A stretch of DNA of 64,000 bases from Vreelandella boliviensis LC1 (lineage in GTDB: Bacteria; Pseudomonadota; Gammaproteobacteria; Pseudomonadales; Halomonadaceae), in the NCBI RefSeq assembly GCF_000236035.1, contig NZ_JH393259.1, forward strand, positions 124,001 to 188,000, given 5' to 3'. This document shows, piece after piece, positions 46,245-54,546 of the stretch. Within the stretch, counting starts at the first letter, position 1. Every line of letters begins with the position of its first letter. Under the pieces are notes generated by a model that was given only the letters and a program-made list of their open reading frames with translations, was not told the DNA's origin and did not search any database. The position numbers were made by a program, and so were the translations under genes.

Positions 46245-46586
46245 TATCTGGCCTCTCATTCGTGAATCGTACAGGTCGTGCTTATCTTGCCTCTCGCCTG
46301 TAGCGCACTCTCATAGTGCGTTAGTGTTGGTAACCTAGCTGAAGGGGATAAGTTCAGCCTACTTGTAGGGCGAAGCATCGATTTAATGAGTTGTCGCTGA
46401 CTGTGCCGTATTTGATAAATGTGTTTGTTACCCTCATATGCTTAATGATTATGCCTTTATGCTGGTAACTGGGTGGCAAAGGCAAGTTTGCTCGCTATCT
46501 TTACGCGTTTGTGCACAGTTTTTGCCAAAAAAAACTACGTTGGCAGTCATATCGACCATTTCAAGCAAGGTGTAAATGAAACATCG
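46245..46586. other. Intergenic region between the AraC-type gene and a small unknown gene
   Basis: The 342 bases hold no recognised gene. A small perfect palindrome, CGCACT (46304-46309) with AGTGCG (46315-46320), lies about 60 bases upstream of the AraC-type gene and could be an operator. The segment 46380-46470 is A/T-rich. An in-frame GTG at 46473 could extend the next gene, but it has no ribosome-binding site. Confidence 0.45.
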
Positions 46587-46928
46587 ATGAAATATCAAAA
46601 GGTTCAAAAGCCGGTAGATGAGCGTGAAAAGCTGCGTAAGTTTCGTGAACTAGACGATGCCTTTGCGCAGGCTTTACGTCAATTAGATGACCCAGATAGC
46701 GATTTCGATATACCGACAGGTCCGCCGGTACGTTCGCTTGCGACATTGGAAAAAGATGATGTCGAAACCCAGAAGAAAGAACAGCAGCAAGAGCAGGAGC
46801 GTATTTTCAAACAGCGCTTTGAGGCTTTGTTAATCGAGTATGGTGTGGATCATTACGATTTAGCCGAGTTGATTGATACGCTGCTGGGCTGTGGGCTATG
46901 GCATCAGGATATAGCGCCTGGCAGCTAG
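46587..46928 (+). CDS. Hypothetical small acidic protein, partly MvaT-like
   Basis: I do not recognise this gene as a known family. From the ATG at 46587 the product is 113 residues (MKYQKVQKPVDEREKLRKFR), charged and mostly helical, with a Pro-rich segment (DIPTGPPVRS). Near its end it reads FKQRFEALLIEYGVDHYDLA, which resembles the MvaT coiled-coil end AKLEALMTEFGKRPVDVIA encoded 2 kb away; no MvaT DNA-binding domain follows. A longer form from GTG at 46473 (151 residues) is possible. It converges with the Tus-like gene. Confidence 0.6.
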   Translation: MKYQKVQKPVDEREKLRKFRELDDAFAQALRQLDDPDSDFDIPTGPPVRSLATLEKDDVETQKKEQQQEQERIFKQRFEALLIEYGVDHYDLAELIDTLLGCGLWHQDIAPGS

Positions 46929-46956
46929 CGCCTCATAACTTCGCAGCTGTCTTATG

Positions 46957-47844
46957 CTAACGATAGCGATAAACACGCAAACTCGGTAGAAACACATCCT
47001 GCTCTAATTTCTCGTCGCGTCGCCTAGCTCGTTTGCGGGTAGTGGGGGGCTGTAGCGCAGGCAGGTTAATGTGAGGCAGTCGCTGATTATTGTCAGGCAC
47101 AAAAATAGGCATGGCGGCATTCAGCGCCCGTCGTGTATGCCCATCGTCGAGTGGCTCGGTAAAAAATAGATTTGCCCGCATAAGTGGGGCCTGAGTTTGT
47201 ACCTGGGCAAGCACTTCGCTGCTTGGGATGCCGGCTAGCTTGCGTAGCTGAATACGAATATGCGGCGCATCGGTGTCGAGGTGCAAAAGCTTATGTTCAG
47301 CTTCTTGCACTGACAGGCGTTTAATAGAGCGACCGCTACTGTACCAAGCAAAACGAACGCGTGAGACAGGCGCTTGTGCGATAGGTAACTGACGCCAGCA
47401 CTGTTTAAGATGCAAGCGGGCCAGCCCATTGCGTCGTAACACTTCATCAACGTGAGGATGGCGTTGTGGCAAGCGGCTTTTTGCATCGCTAAGCGTCTGT
47501 GGAAATGCTTGTTTGATATGTTGCAGTAACTCGCTAAAGTTGGTTTTGGCGTGATTAACAGCGTCTATCGCCGTTAGCAGTATGTCATTAGCGGCTACTA
47601 CAGCAATATAGTTGCGCGTTTCACGGCCATCTTGATCTTTCTCATGCCACATATCGAACAGGGCTTTACGCAACCAATCGCTAGATGGTGTCGTTTGATG
47701 AAAGACCCACGTAGCTGGTGACTGCTGTTCGTATAGCGAGACCGCGGCTTCAATGGTTTCAAGTAGATGATCAAACTGCTGCTCTAATTGAAGCAGCACC
47801 TGATAGGCCGAAGGCGATGATGAGTTAGCGTTTGTCTCGGCCAT
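46957..47844 (-). CDS. tus: Tus-like DNA replication terminus site-binding protein
   Basis: Tus proteins bind Ter sites and stop replication forks from one direction. The 295-residue product aligns by eye with E. coli Tus (309 residues) in its second half. VSRVRFAWYSSGRSIKRL corresponds to the RFGWANKHIIKNL region, RRALNAAMPIFVPDNNQRL to the CPTPLIALINRDNG region, and the C-terminal FLPSLRVYRYR to LIIPRLHLYVAD. The N-terminal half is helical and diverged. The central DNA-contact segments are basic. Tus is best known from enterobacteria, so this is a divergent relative. yacG lies upstream on the same strand. No Ter site could be called with confidence nearby. Confidence 0.75.
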   Translation of the reverse strand: MAETNANSSSPSAYQVLLQLEQQFDHLLETIEAAVSLYEQQSPATWVFHQTTPSSDWLRKALFDMWHEKDQDGRETRNYIAVVAANDILLTAIDAVNHAKTNFSELLQHIKQAFPQTLSDAKSRLPQRHPHVDEVLRRNGLARLHLKQCWRQLPIAQAPVSRVRFAWYSSGRSIKRLSVQEAEHKLLHLDTDAPHIRIQLRKLAGIPSSEVLAQVQTQAPLMRANLFFTEPLDDGHTRRALNAAMPIFVPDNNQRLPHINLPALQPPTTRKRARRRDEKLEQDVFLPSLRVYRYR

Positions 47845-47882
47845 AGTCAGTGTCAGGGCTCGTTAGTCCGTTATACAATTTG

Positions 47883-48116
47883 TTAGGAGAGTGGCGCATC
47901 CTTGTCGGCTTGCGCTAGCAGCGTTTCTATATCGGCTTCATCCATTGCGGATTCGCCCGATATGCGGTGCGACTCATCGGCCCAGGCACCTAAATCTAGT
48001 AGTTGGCAGCGCTTGCTACAGAAAGGGCGATAAGTGCTTTCTGGCGACCAGGGCACGCGCTTAGCGCACTGCGGGCAATTAACTTCTAGCGGGGAATCGT
48101 TTGCAGGGCGAGTCAT
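47883..48116 (-). CDS. yacG: DNA gyrase inhibitor YacG
   Basis: YacG is a small zinc protein that binds GyrB and inhibits gyrase. The 77-residue product has the zinc site [10 protein letters not shown] (C-x2-C) and [20 protein letters not shown] (C-x3-C), then the IPG-like tail region. It follows coaE by 35 bases, the usual coaE-yacG order. The target enzyme's other subunit, GyrA, is encoded earlier in the window. Confidence 0.92.
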   Translation of the reverse strand: MTRPANDSPLEVNCPQCAKRVPWSPESTYRPFCSKRCQLLDLGAWADESHRISGESAMDEADIETLLAQADKDAPLS

Positions 48117-48151
48117 AAAAAAACTCCAATTGCGTTAACAAGCATGATATC

Positions 48152-48754
48152 TCAGTAGTTGAGCTGCTGACGGTAGCATTCATCAAGCTGTGCCACTTGT
48201 ACCATCATGCTGGCGTGGTCACCGCTGTTATCTATCACGTCATCTGCCTTTGCTAACCGTTGTTCGCGGGTAAGTTGGGCGGCGAGAATAGCACGCACCT
48301 GACTTTCACTCACCCCATCACGCTGTTGGGTTCTCGATAATTGTAGCGCTTTGGGCACATCGACAACCACTGCGCGGTTAACTAGCGCACTTTGCCCCGA
48401 CTCAAACAGTAACGGTGATACCAGCAGCACATAGGGCGCGTCCTGGGCTTTGAGCCGCTCTAAATGCTGCAGTAGTCTCTCCCTTATTCTGGGATGTGTG
48501 ACAGATTCTAGCCACTGCCGCTGTTCTGGGTCTTTAAAAACAATGTCGCGTAAGGCGGCTCGATTAAGCTTGCCATCCTGGTGCATGACCTGATCACCGA
48601 AGCGATTTTTAATGGCTAGTAGTGCAGGTTCCCCCGGTAAAACAACTTCCCTGGCAACATCGTCGGCATCGACCCAGGCGGCGCCGAGTGTTTCAAAGGC
48701 ACGTGCAACGGTCGATTTACCCGACCCAATACCTCCGGTTAATCCGATAATCAT
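48152..48754 (-). CDS. coaE: Dephospho-CoA kinase
   Basis: CoaE phosphorylates dephospho-CoA in the last step of coenzyme A synthesis. The 200-residue product starts MIIGLTGGIGSGKSTVARAF with the P-loop, followed by WVDADDVAREVV and LLVSPLLFESG, ending in VDVPKALQLSRTQQRDGVS. The length matches the family. It sits between pilD and yacG, the conserved pilBCD-coaE-yacG order of pseudomonad-like bacteria. Confidence 0.97.
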   Translation of the reverse strand: MIIGLTGGIGSGKSTVARAFETLGAAWVDADDVAREVVLPGEPALLAIKNRFGDQVMHQDGKLNRAALRDIVFKDPEQRQWLESVTHPRIRERLLQHLERLKAQDAPYVLLVSPLLFESGQSALVNRAVVVDVPKALQLSRTQQRDGVSESQVRAILAAQLTREQRLAKADDVIDNSGDHASMMVQVAQLDECYRQQLNY

Positions 48755-48792
48755 TTACTGCCTCAAATAGCTGAACGTTACATAACTTAGTT

Positions 48793-49638
48793 TCACATAA
48801 GCAGGCTGAGATACAGCGTCATTATTTCATCACCGACTAACAACGCTACCCAGCCAGCAAGGGCGAGAAAAGGGCCGAAGGGCAGTGGTGCACCCCGTAG
48901 GTGGGGTGAGCATGCCTGGGCAATTAGCCCAACAATGGCCCCGAGCCCAGCGGAAAGTATCAAAATCAGCGGTAAGTAACTCCAACCCAGCCAAGCGCCC
49001 AGCGCCGCTAACAGCTTAAAGTCGCCATAGCCCATTCCCTCTTTGCCGGTGACCAGTTTGAATAGCCAATAAAAACTCCACAGGGAAAGATAGCCTACCA
49101 TTGCGCCGATCACCGCACTCGGCAGCATAGGTGGCTGGAAGAGGAGCTGAAATAGCAACCCTGCCCAAAGCAAAGGTAGCGTGATGACGTCGGGCAGTAG
49201 CTGGGTGCGAAAGTCGATCACGGCAAGCACTAACAGCATTAGACAAGCGCCGTAAATGAAAACTGCTTCAACAGTAGGCCCTTGCAGAGCCAACACAGCA
49301 AGGGCCAGCAAACCACCGGCTATTTCTACTAGAGGATATTGAACGCTAATGGGTGTGTGGCACGTAGCGCAACGCCCGCGTCGCTTTATCCAGCCAATCA
49401 GTGGCAGGTTGTCGTGCCATGCGATGGGAGCTTCACAACGTGGGCACATGGAGCCAGGCGTGGCCAAATTAAAGCGCGCTGAGTGTTCAGCGCTAAGCTC
49501 GAGTGCTTCACGGGCTTCGTTACGCCAGCCACGCATCAGCATCACCGGTAGTCGCGTAATCACCACATTCAGAAAGCTGCCTAGACATAGCCCAATCAAT
49601 AAAACGATTAACCACAAGATGATCGGAGGGTGATGCAT
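48793..49638 (-). CDS. pilD: Type IV prepilin peptidase / N-methyltransferase
   Basis: PilD cuts the leader from prepilins and methylates the new N-terminal Phe. The 281-residue membrane protein has a cytoplasmic zinc-type loop with two CxxC pairs (CPRCEAPIAWHDNLPLIGW and CATCHTP). The aspartyl-protease residues are in DFRTQLLPD and GMGYGDFKLLAALGAWLG. About eight helices span the membrane. It is the last pil gene on the minus strand and would process both pilins encoded at 52.9-54.0 kb. Confidence 0.96.
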   Translation of the reverse strand: MHHPPIILWLIVLLIGLCLGSFLNVVITRLPVMLMRGWRNEAREALELSAEHSARFNLATPGSMCPRCEAPIAWHDNLPLIGWIKRRGRCATCHTPISVQYPLVEIAGGLLALAVLALQGPTVEAVFIYGACLMLLVLAVIDFRTQLLPDVITLPLLWAGLLFQLLFQPPMLPSAVIGAMVGYLSLWSFYWLFKLVTGKEGMGYGDFKLLAALGAWLGWSYLPLILILSAGLGAIVGLIAQACSPHLRGAPLPFGPFLALAGWVALLVGDEIMTLYLSLLM

Positions 49639-49686
49639 GTCGCTCCTTAGGTTTTTTTAAATTAGTGTTCTTGAAAAGTTTGATTC

Positions 49687-50919
49687 TTAGAGAGCAGAGC
49701 CTAAATCAAAAATTGGCAGATACATTGAGACCACCACCCCGCCAACCAGCACACCCAGTACCACAATAATAACCGGCTCCATCAGTGACGTGAGGGCATC
49801 GACTTTATTATCGACTTCTTCTTCGTAGTAATCAGCGACCCGATTAAGCATGGCATCAAGCGACCCGGCCTCCTCGCCGATACTGACCATTTGGATCGCC
49901 AAGGGAGGAAAGCGGTTAGTCATCCGCATGGCGAAGTGCAGCTGTTGCCCGGTGGATACGTCTTGACGTGTTTGCACCACCGCGCGCTCGTACACTTTAT
50001 TGCCTGTGGCACCAGCGGCAGTGTCTAAGCCTTCAACGAGCGGAACGCCGGAAGCAAAGGTGGTCGCTAACGTGCGCGAAAAACGAGCGATAGCAGATTT
50101 GTGCATAATATCGCCAATGACCGGCAATCGAAGCAGCAAAGCGTGCATACGGTAGGCAACTTTAGGCGAGCGCTGAATGCTTATTTTGAGCAGGAACACC
50201 ACGGTAATCACTGCGCCGAGCGCCGTTAGCCAATAACGTTGGGCAAGCTCGGATAAATTCACCGTCATTTGGGTTAGTGCAGGAAGTTCAGCGCCAAAGC
50301 TTTGAAACATGCTTTCAAATTCAGGCACCACTTTAATCAACAGCAGCATGGTCACTGCAATGCCAATCGTCATGACGGCGGTAGGGTACCAAAGCGCTTT
50401 CTTAACTCGCGCCTTGAGCGATTCCACTTTCTCTTTATAAGTTGCAATACGATCAAGCATTTGATCCAGCGCACCTGACTGCTCGCCAGCGCTGACCAGG
50501 TTAACAAACAGCCGATCAAAGTGCTTGGGGTGGCGGTTTAATGCATCAGAGAAACTAGAGCCCGACGACACATCGCTCATCATATGTTGAACCAGAGCGA
50601 CCATGGCAGGTTTTTTGAGGCTCTCTGCCACCACCTGTAGCGCCTGCAACAAGGGAATACCTGCTCGAATCATGGTGGCCATTTGGCGCGCAAAGACCAT
50701 CACATCGTTGGGGTTAATGCGGCCGCTGCCCCCCAGGTTGCCCTTTTTACTAATCCGGCGGATAACAATGTTTTGCTTAGTCAGTTCAGCGGCTACTTCG
50801 GCTTTACTGCGGCCAATCATCTCACCGCTTAGTGGTCTGTCTTGGGGGCCTTTGCCGATCCATTTCCAGCGCGCTAGCTTGATGGCGGACGTTTGGCGTC
50901 GACGTGCCGTTTTAGCCAT
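49687..50919 (-). CDS. pilC: Type IV pilus assembly inner-membrane protein PilC
   Basis: PilC is the inner-membrane platform of the pilus machine on which PilB acts. The 410-residue product has two GspF/PilC-type repeats, the first around MVFARQMATMIRAGIPLLQA and the second around ARFSRTLATTFASGVPLVEG. A C-terminal helix follows, with EPVIIVVLGVLVGGVVVSMY. The segment LVSAGEQSGALDQML is a family mark. It starts three bases after pilB. Confidence 0.96.
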   Translation of the reverse strand: MAKTARRRQTSAIKLARWKWIGKGPQDRPLSGEMIGRSKAEVAAELTKQNIVIRRISKKGNLGGSGRINPNDVMVFARQMATMIRAGIPLLQALQVVAESLKKPAMVALVQHMMSDVSSGSSFSDALNRHPKHFDRLFVNLVSAGEQSGALDQMLDRIATYKEKVESLKARVKKALWYPTAVMTIGIAVTMLLLIKVVPEFESMFQSFGAELPALTQMTVNLSELAQRYWLTALGAVITVVFLLKISIQRSPKVAYRMHALLLRLPVIGDIMHKSAIARFSRTLATTFASGVPLVEGLDTAAGATGNKVYERAVVQTRQDVSTGQQLHFAMRMTNRFPPLAIQMVSIGEEAGSLDAMLNRVADYYEEEVDNKVDALTSLMEPVIIVVLGVLVGGVVVSMYLPIFDLGSAL

Positions 50920-50922
50920 GCC

Positions 50923-52683
50923 TTACTCCTTACTCACTCGGTTAACCTCTTCCAGGCTGGTAATACCCTGCATGACTTTTAATAGTCCACTGCGGTGAAG
51001 GCTTGGATAGCCCTCTTTACGCACCTGCTGATCAATATCTAAGGCATTGGCATCGCGCATAATCAATTGGCGCATTGCTTCGGTAATCGGCACTACCTCA
51101 TAAATGCCGATTCGGCCTTTATAGCCGTGGGTGCAGCGCTTGCAACCCACCGGTTTATAGATTGTTGCTTGGTGGACTTCTTCGCTGCTAAAGCCTACTT
51201 TGCGCAGTGCTTCGTGGGGGATTTCTATCGGCTCTTTACAGTGCGTGCATAATTTGCGAGCTAGTCGCTGGGCAATAATCAAACTAACGGCGCTGGCGAT
51301 GTTAAACGAGGAGACCCCCATATTTGCCAGTCGAGTGAGTGTTTCAGCCGCCGAGTTGGTATGTACCGTTGAGAGTACCAAGTGCCCGGTTTGGGCCGCT
51401 TTAACCGCAATTTCGGCGGTTTCAAGGTCACGAATCTCGCCCACCATGACTACGTCCGGGTCTTGGCGTAGAAATGCCCTAAGTGCACTGGCAAAATCGA
51501 GGCCGATCTTGGGCAGCACGTTTACCTGGTTAATACCAGCGACTTTGATTTCAACCGGGTCTTCGGCGGTGCAAATATTACGCTCAACTTTGTTAAGAAT
51601 ATTAATGCCGGTATACAGCGAAACTGTCTTACCGCTGCCGGTGGGGCCGGTGACCAGGATCATGCCTTGGGGTTGTTTTAACGCCTGCTCATAATGGCCT
51701 CGTTGTTCGTCGGTAAAGCCCAGTTGCTCAATACCCAACTGGGCTGCGGTAGGGTCTAAAATCCGCAATACCAGCTTTTCGCCATAAACGGTAGGCAGCG
51801 AGTTAACCCGGAAATCGAGGGAGCGGGTACGGGAAAGCTTGAGTTTTATCGCCCCATCCTGGGGTAAGCGTCGCTCGGAAATATCAAGGCGAGCCATAAT
51901 TTTCAGACGGGCAGCGATACGGTTACGCATAGCAAAGGGCGGTCGTGCCACTTCAATGAGCATCCCATCAACCCGAAAGCGTACCCGATAGAGCGTTTCG
52001 TAAGGCTCAAAATGAATGTCGGATGCGCCCCGGCGGATAGCATCTAGCAGAATTTTATTCACAAATTTAACGATGGGAGCGTCTTCGCTACTTTGGGAAG
52101 ACTCTTCCAGCGGTACTTCGTTACCGTCGCTATTCTGCACAATGCTCAGCGAGCTGACCGCATCGTCAATATCGTCCAGCTCATCCAGCATGCCGCGCTC
52201 GTTTTGCGCAAGGTAGCTATTGAGGGCGACAGTGATTTGATCAACGGGCGCGAGGATGCCTTCAACGCTAAGGCCGGTCGCAAACTGCAATTCATCCAGC
52301 TGGGTTAAAGTGGCGGGGTAGGGCACCGCGACCGTGAGGCGATGGCCATGGCGCGCTAATGGCAAAACGTTAAGGCTCTGCAGGACTTTGACAGGATAGT
52401 CAGTAGCAGGAGGCAGCGCGGTAAGCCGCACCGCCTCCAAATCTATGACCGGTAGCCCATACTCCCACCCGGCCGCCAGTGTAGCTTCATTCGGGTCGAC
52501 CAGGCCGCTCTCGATAACATGCTGAAGTAGCGATATCTCCAAGTCTGATGCGGTTGTTTCTGCTGTTGCGGCCTGGGCATCGGTTAGCAAGTCGTGCTTA
52601 ACCAAGCGCTGGGCAATGCCGCGCAGGCCACCGCGGGCTGCGGCGTGACTTAAAGTCGACTCAAAGGGGGGCTGGCTCATCAA
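50923..52683 (-). CDS. pilB: Type IV pilus extension ATPase PilB
   Basis: PilB powers pilus extension. The 586-residue product has an N-terminal GspE domain (residues ~20-170), then a T2SSE ATPase domain. This has SDIHFEPYE, the Walker A GPTGSGKTVSLYTG, the Asp-box/Walker B segment DPDVVMVGEIRDLETAEIA and the His-box TGHLVLSTVHTNSAAETL. A zinc-binding tetracysteine is in CTHCKEPIE and CKRCTHGYKG. It is divergent from the first pilin gene across 238 bases. The retraction ATPase PilT is not in the window. Confidence 0.97.
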   Translation of the reverse strand: MMSQPPFESTLSHAAARGGLRGIAQRLVKHDLLTDAQAATAETTASDLEISLLQHVIESGLVDPNEATLAAGWEYGLPVIDLEAVRLTALPPATDYPVKVLQSLNVLPLARHGHRLTVAVPYPATLTQLDELQFATGLSVEGILAPVDQITVALNSYLAQNERGMLDELDDIDDAVSSLSIVQNSDGNEVPLEESSQSSEDAPIVKFVNKILLDAIRRGASDIHFEPYETLYRVRFRVDGMLIEVARPPFAMRNRIAARLKIMARLDISERRLPQDGAIKLKLSRTRSLDFRVNSLPTVYGEKLVLRILDPTAAQLGIEQLGFTDEQRGHYEQALKQPQGMILVTGPTGSGKTVSLYTGINILNKVERNICTAEDPVEIKVAGINQVNVLPKIGLDFASALRAFLRQDPDVVMVGEIRDLETAEIAVKAAQTGHLVLSTVHTNSAAETLTRLANMGVSSFNIASAVSLIIAQRLARKLCTHCKEPIEIPHEALRKVGFSSEEVHQATIYKPVGCKRCTHGYKGRIGIYEVVPITEAMRQLIMRDANALDIDQQVRKEGYPSLHRSGLLKVMQGITSLEEVNRVSKE

Positions 52684-52921
52684 AACAACCTGTTTTTACA
52701 TCGAAGTAGGCGTGTCACTTGTACCATAAACTAGCGTTTACAGGCATTAAAAGGCTGGTCATGCAGGCCGTTAAAGGAGCATTCAAATGAGCCGATAGTG
52801 TTAATAGCGTGTGTTGTAAAAATAGATCACGTAAGCTAGTGTAATCGCAGTTATTGCTAATTCTTTTTAAGGATTAACGATCCTTACAAAGGCTTGCCCT
52901 TTTCCCCCAGGAGATGCCTTC

Positions 52922-53422
52922 ATGCAGAATGCTGCACAACCTATTTTTCGTACCACTAAGCAAGGCGGTTTCACGCTGATTGAGCTGATGATCGTCGTCG
53001 CGATTATTGGTGTATTGGCTTCCCTTGCCGTGCCTCAGTACCAAAACTACACCGCTCGTGCCCAAGCAAGTGAAGCATTGACCATTACTGGCGGCTTACG
53101 TGCTGATATTGCTGAGCAGTATACGCTACAGGGTGATATGCCGGGCTCAAACGATGTTATTACGGACGACACTTCAGGGCGTTATGTTAAGGCCGTTGAA
53201 TATAATGGTTCTCAATTAGAAGTGGCTTTTAAGGATGACAGTACTCTTAGCGGTTCCGTTATGGCTATTGCTCCTAGGAGTGATACTGACGATGAAGGTA
53301 ACAATGTTGAATCATCGAGTAGCCCCACTAAGGGATGGGTGTGCTCATGGAAAAGTAGCGGTGAAGGTGACAATGCAGGCCCTAGTGGACAAGAGAATTG
53401 GTTACCCGCTGGCTGTCGCTAG
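52922..53422 (+). CDS. pilA: Type IV pilin (first copy)
   Basis: This is a major-pilin-type protein of 166 residues. The 16-residue leader ends KQGG, and cleavage before Phe gives [20 protein letters not shown], the hydrophobic N-terminal helix, with Glu5 present. The C-terminal disulfide loop is bounded by the Cys in GWVCSWKSS and LPAGCR. The leader is longer than the six residues of the second pilin. CAGGAG lies nine bases upstream of the ATG. The N-terminus through YTARAQ is shared with the second pilin, the body is not. Confidence 0.95.
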   Translation: MQNAAQPIFRTTKQGGFTLIELMIVVAIIGVLASLAVPQYQNYTARAQASEALTITGGLRADIAEQYTLQGDMPGSNDVITDDTSGRYVKAVEYNGSQLEVAFKDDSTLSGSVMAIAPRSDTDDEGNNVESSSSPTKGWVCSWKSSGEGDNAGPSGQENWLPAGCR

Positions 53423-53437
53423 TAAAAAAAAATAAAA

Positions 53438-53468
53438 ATTAATAAGGAGCCTTTTGGCCCCTATTAAT
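53438..53468 (+). promoter_or_regulatory. Hairpin between the two pilin genes
   Basis: ATTAATAAGGAGCC (53438-53451) and GGCCCCTATTAAT (53456-53468) form an imperfect stem around TTTT, just past the first pilin stop. It lacks a following T-run. It may protect the first pilin message or reduce read-through, which would give unequal pilin amounts. Confidence 0.45.
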
Positions 53469-53493
53469 ATAAAGATCGGCACGGAGTAGAACG

Positions 53494-53958
53494 ATGTCAA
53501 AGCCCCAACACGGCTTTACCCTGATCGAGCTAATGGTTGTTGTGGCAATTATCGGTGTGCTGGCATCTATTGCTGTACCTCAGTATCAAAATTATACCGC
53601 GCGGGCTCAAGTGTCTGAGGCGTTGAATGTGCTCAGTGGCGTTAAAACAGAGTTGGCTGAACGTTATGCGTTCTCGGGTGATTTTGGGACAGGTAACGAT
53701 CAGGGAATGGAAGAACTGGTTAGCCAAACCCGTTATATACAGTCGGTCGACTACTTCTATCGTGATGATAACGTGGCGATTGGCATGGCTATGCGCGACG
53801 AAGCGCCGGTCTCTTCGGCTATTCGGGGAAAACGTTTACGTGTTGAGCTGATTGCTGACAGTGGTGCCATTAAGTGGTCGTGTATGCCGGCGAGACAAAA
53901 CGGTATCGAGGAAAAATACCTCCCCGGTAGTTGCCGCGGGGAGCCTTCTAACTTCTAA
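53494..53958 (+). CDS. pilA: Type IV pilin (second copy)
   Basis: The 154-residue product has a short leader (MSKPQHG) cut before Phe, then [20 protein letters not shown], and a C-terminal disulfide loop between Cys in IKWSCMPARQ and LPGSCRGE. CACGGAGTAG precedes the ATG. Protein identity with the first pilin is near total across residues FTLIE to YTARAQ but the DNA differs at most third positions there, so this is an old duplication rather than a recent one. It lies 71 bases after the first pilin on the same strand and may be co-transcribed. Confidence 0.95.
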   Translation: MSKPQHGFTLIELMVVVAIIGVLASIAVPQYQNYTARAQVSEALNVLSGVKTELAERYAFSGDFGTGNDQGMEELVSQTRYIQSVDYFYRDDNVAIGMAMRDEAPVSSAIRGKRLRVELIADSGAIKWSCMPARQNGIEEKYLPGSCRGEPSNF

Positions 53959-54023
53959 CTTCCTCAATCCCTACGCATTTGTTCTTTACACTGTGAGCTC
54001 TGACCTTAAGCGAGGAGCTTACA

Positions 54024-54452
54024 GTGAACCCCATCAAACTGATTGCCATGAGTGCGCTAGGTGCGCTGCTTATCAATAGCGCTGCCTTTGCCCAGCCTGA
54101 CCATGCCCCGGCCCACGGTGTCCGTGATAAGGGCCAGCAACACGAATCTAACCGCCCTAGACACTCCCATAATGAGCGGGTTGATCTACCCCGTATTAAT
54201 GAGCGCGAATTACGTCAGCTATTGCGCCAACATAATGCGCCGCGAGCCGAGTCGTTACCCCCGGGTATTCAGCGTAACCTTGAAAGAGGCAAGCCGTTGC
54301 CGCAGGGTATCGCCAAGCGTTTCGATGGCCGACTGGCCTCTCAGTTACCGAATTACCCAGGCTATGAGTGGGAGCGAGTTGGCGCCGATGTGGTGTTAAT
54401 TGAGGCCGCCACGCGCATCGTGGTGGATGTATTGGTGGACGTATTGCGCTAA
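54024..54452 (+). CDS. CigR-like secreted protein
   Basis: The 142-residue product has a signal peptide (MNPIKLIAMSALGALLINSA, cut after AFA). A His/Pro/Arg-rich region follows, then a C-terminal domain LPPGIQRNLERGKPLPQGIA and QLPNYPGYEWERVGADVVLI, which resembles the CigR/RcnB-type family. CigR in Salmonella is called an anti-virulence protein, but in environmental bacteria the role is unknown. It is exported to the periplasm by prediction. It follows the second pilin by 65 bases but codes for no pilus motif. Confidence 0.7.
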   Translation: MNPIKLIAMSALGALLINSAAFAQPDHAPAHGVRDKGQQHESNRPRHSHNERVDLPRINERELRQLLRQHNAPRAESLPPGIQRNLERGKPLPQGIAKRFDGRLASQLPNYPGYEWERVGADVVLIEAATRIVVDVLVDVLR

Positions 54453-54546
54453 CCACGATCATCGAAAGTCGGTTTGACTCGAAAATTACATCTCGGCGGC
54501 TTATGGTAGAGACTCATAGCATCATCGCGTTCTAAAGGGAGATTCA

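Noticed and set aside
46473..46586. GTG start giving the small MvaT-like gene 38 more codons
   Set aside because: No ribosome-binding site precedes it and the added residues have a different, non-charged composition; the shorter start is favoured but not proven.
52805..52830. TGTGTTGTAAAAATAG near the first pilin gene as a possible Ter site for the Tus-like protein
   Set aside because: It shares TGTTGTAA with the E. coli Ter core but lacks the critical C that follows, and an 8-base match is expected by chance in 64 kb. It is more likely part of the pilin promoter region.
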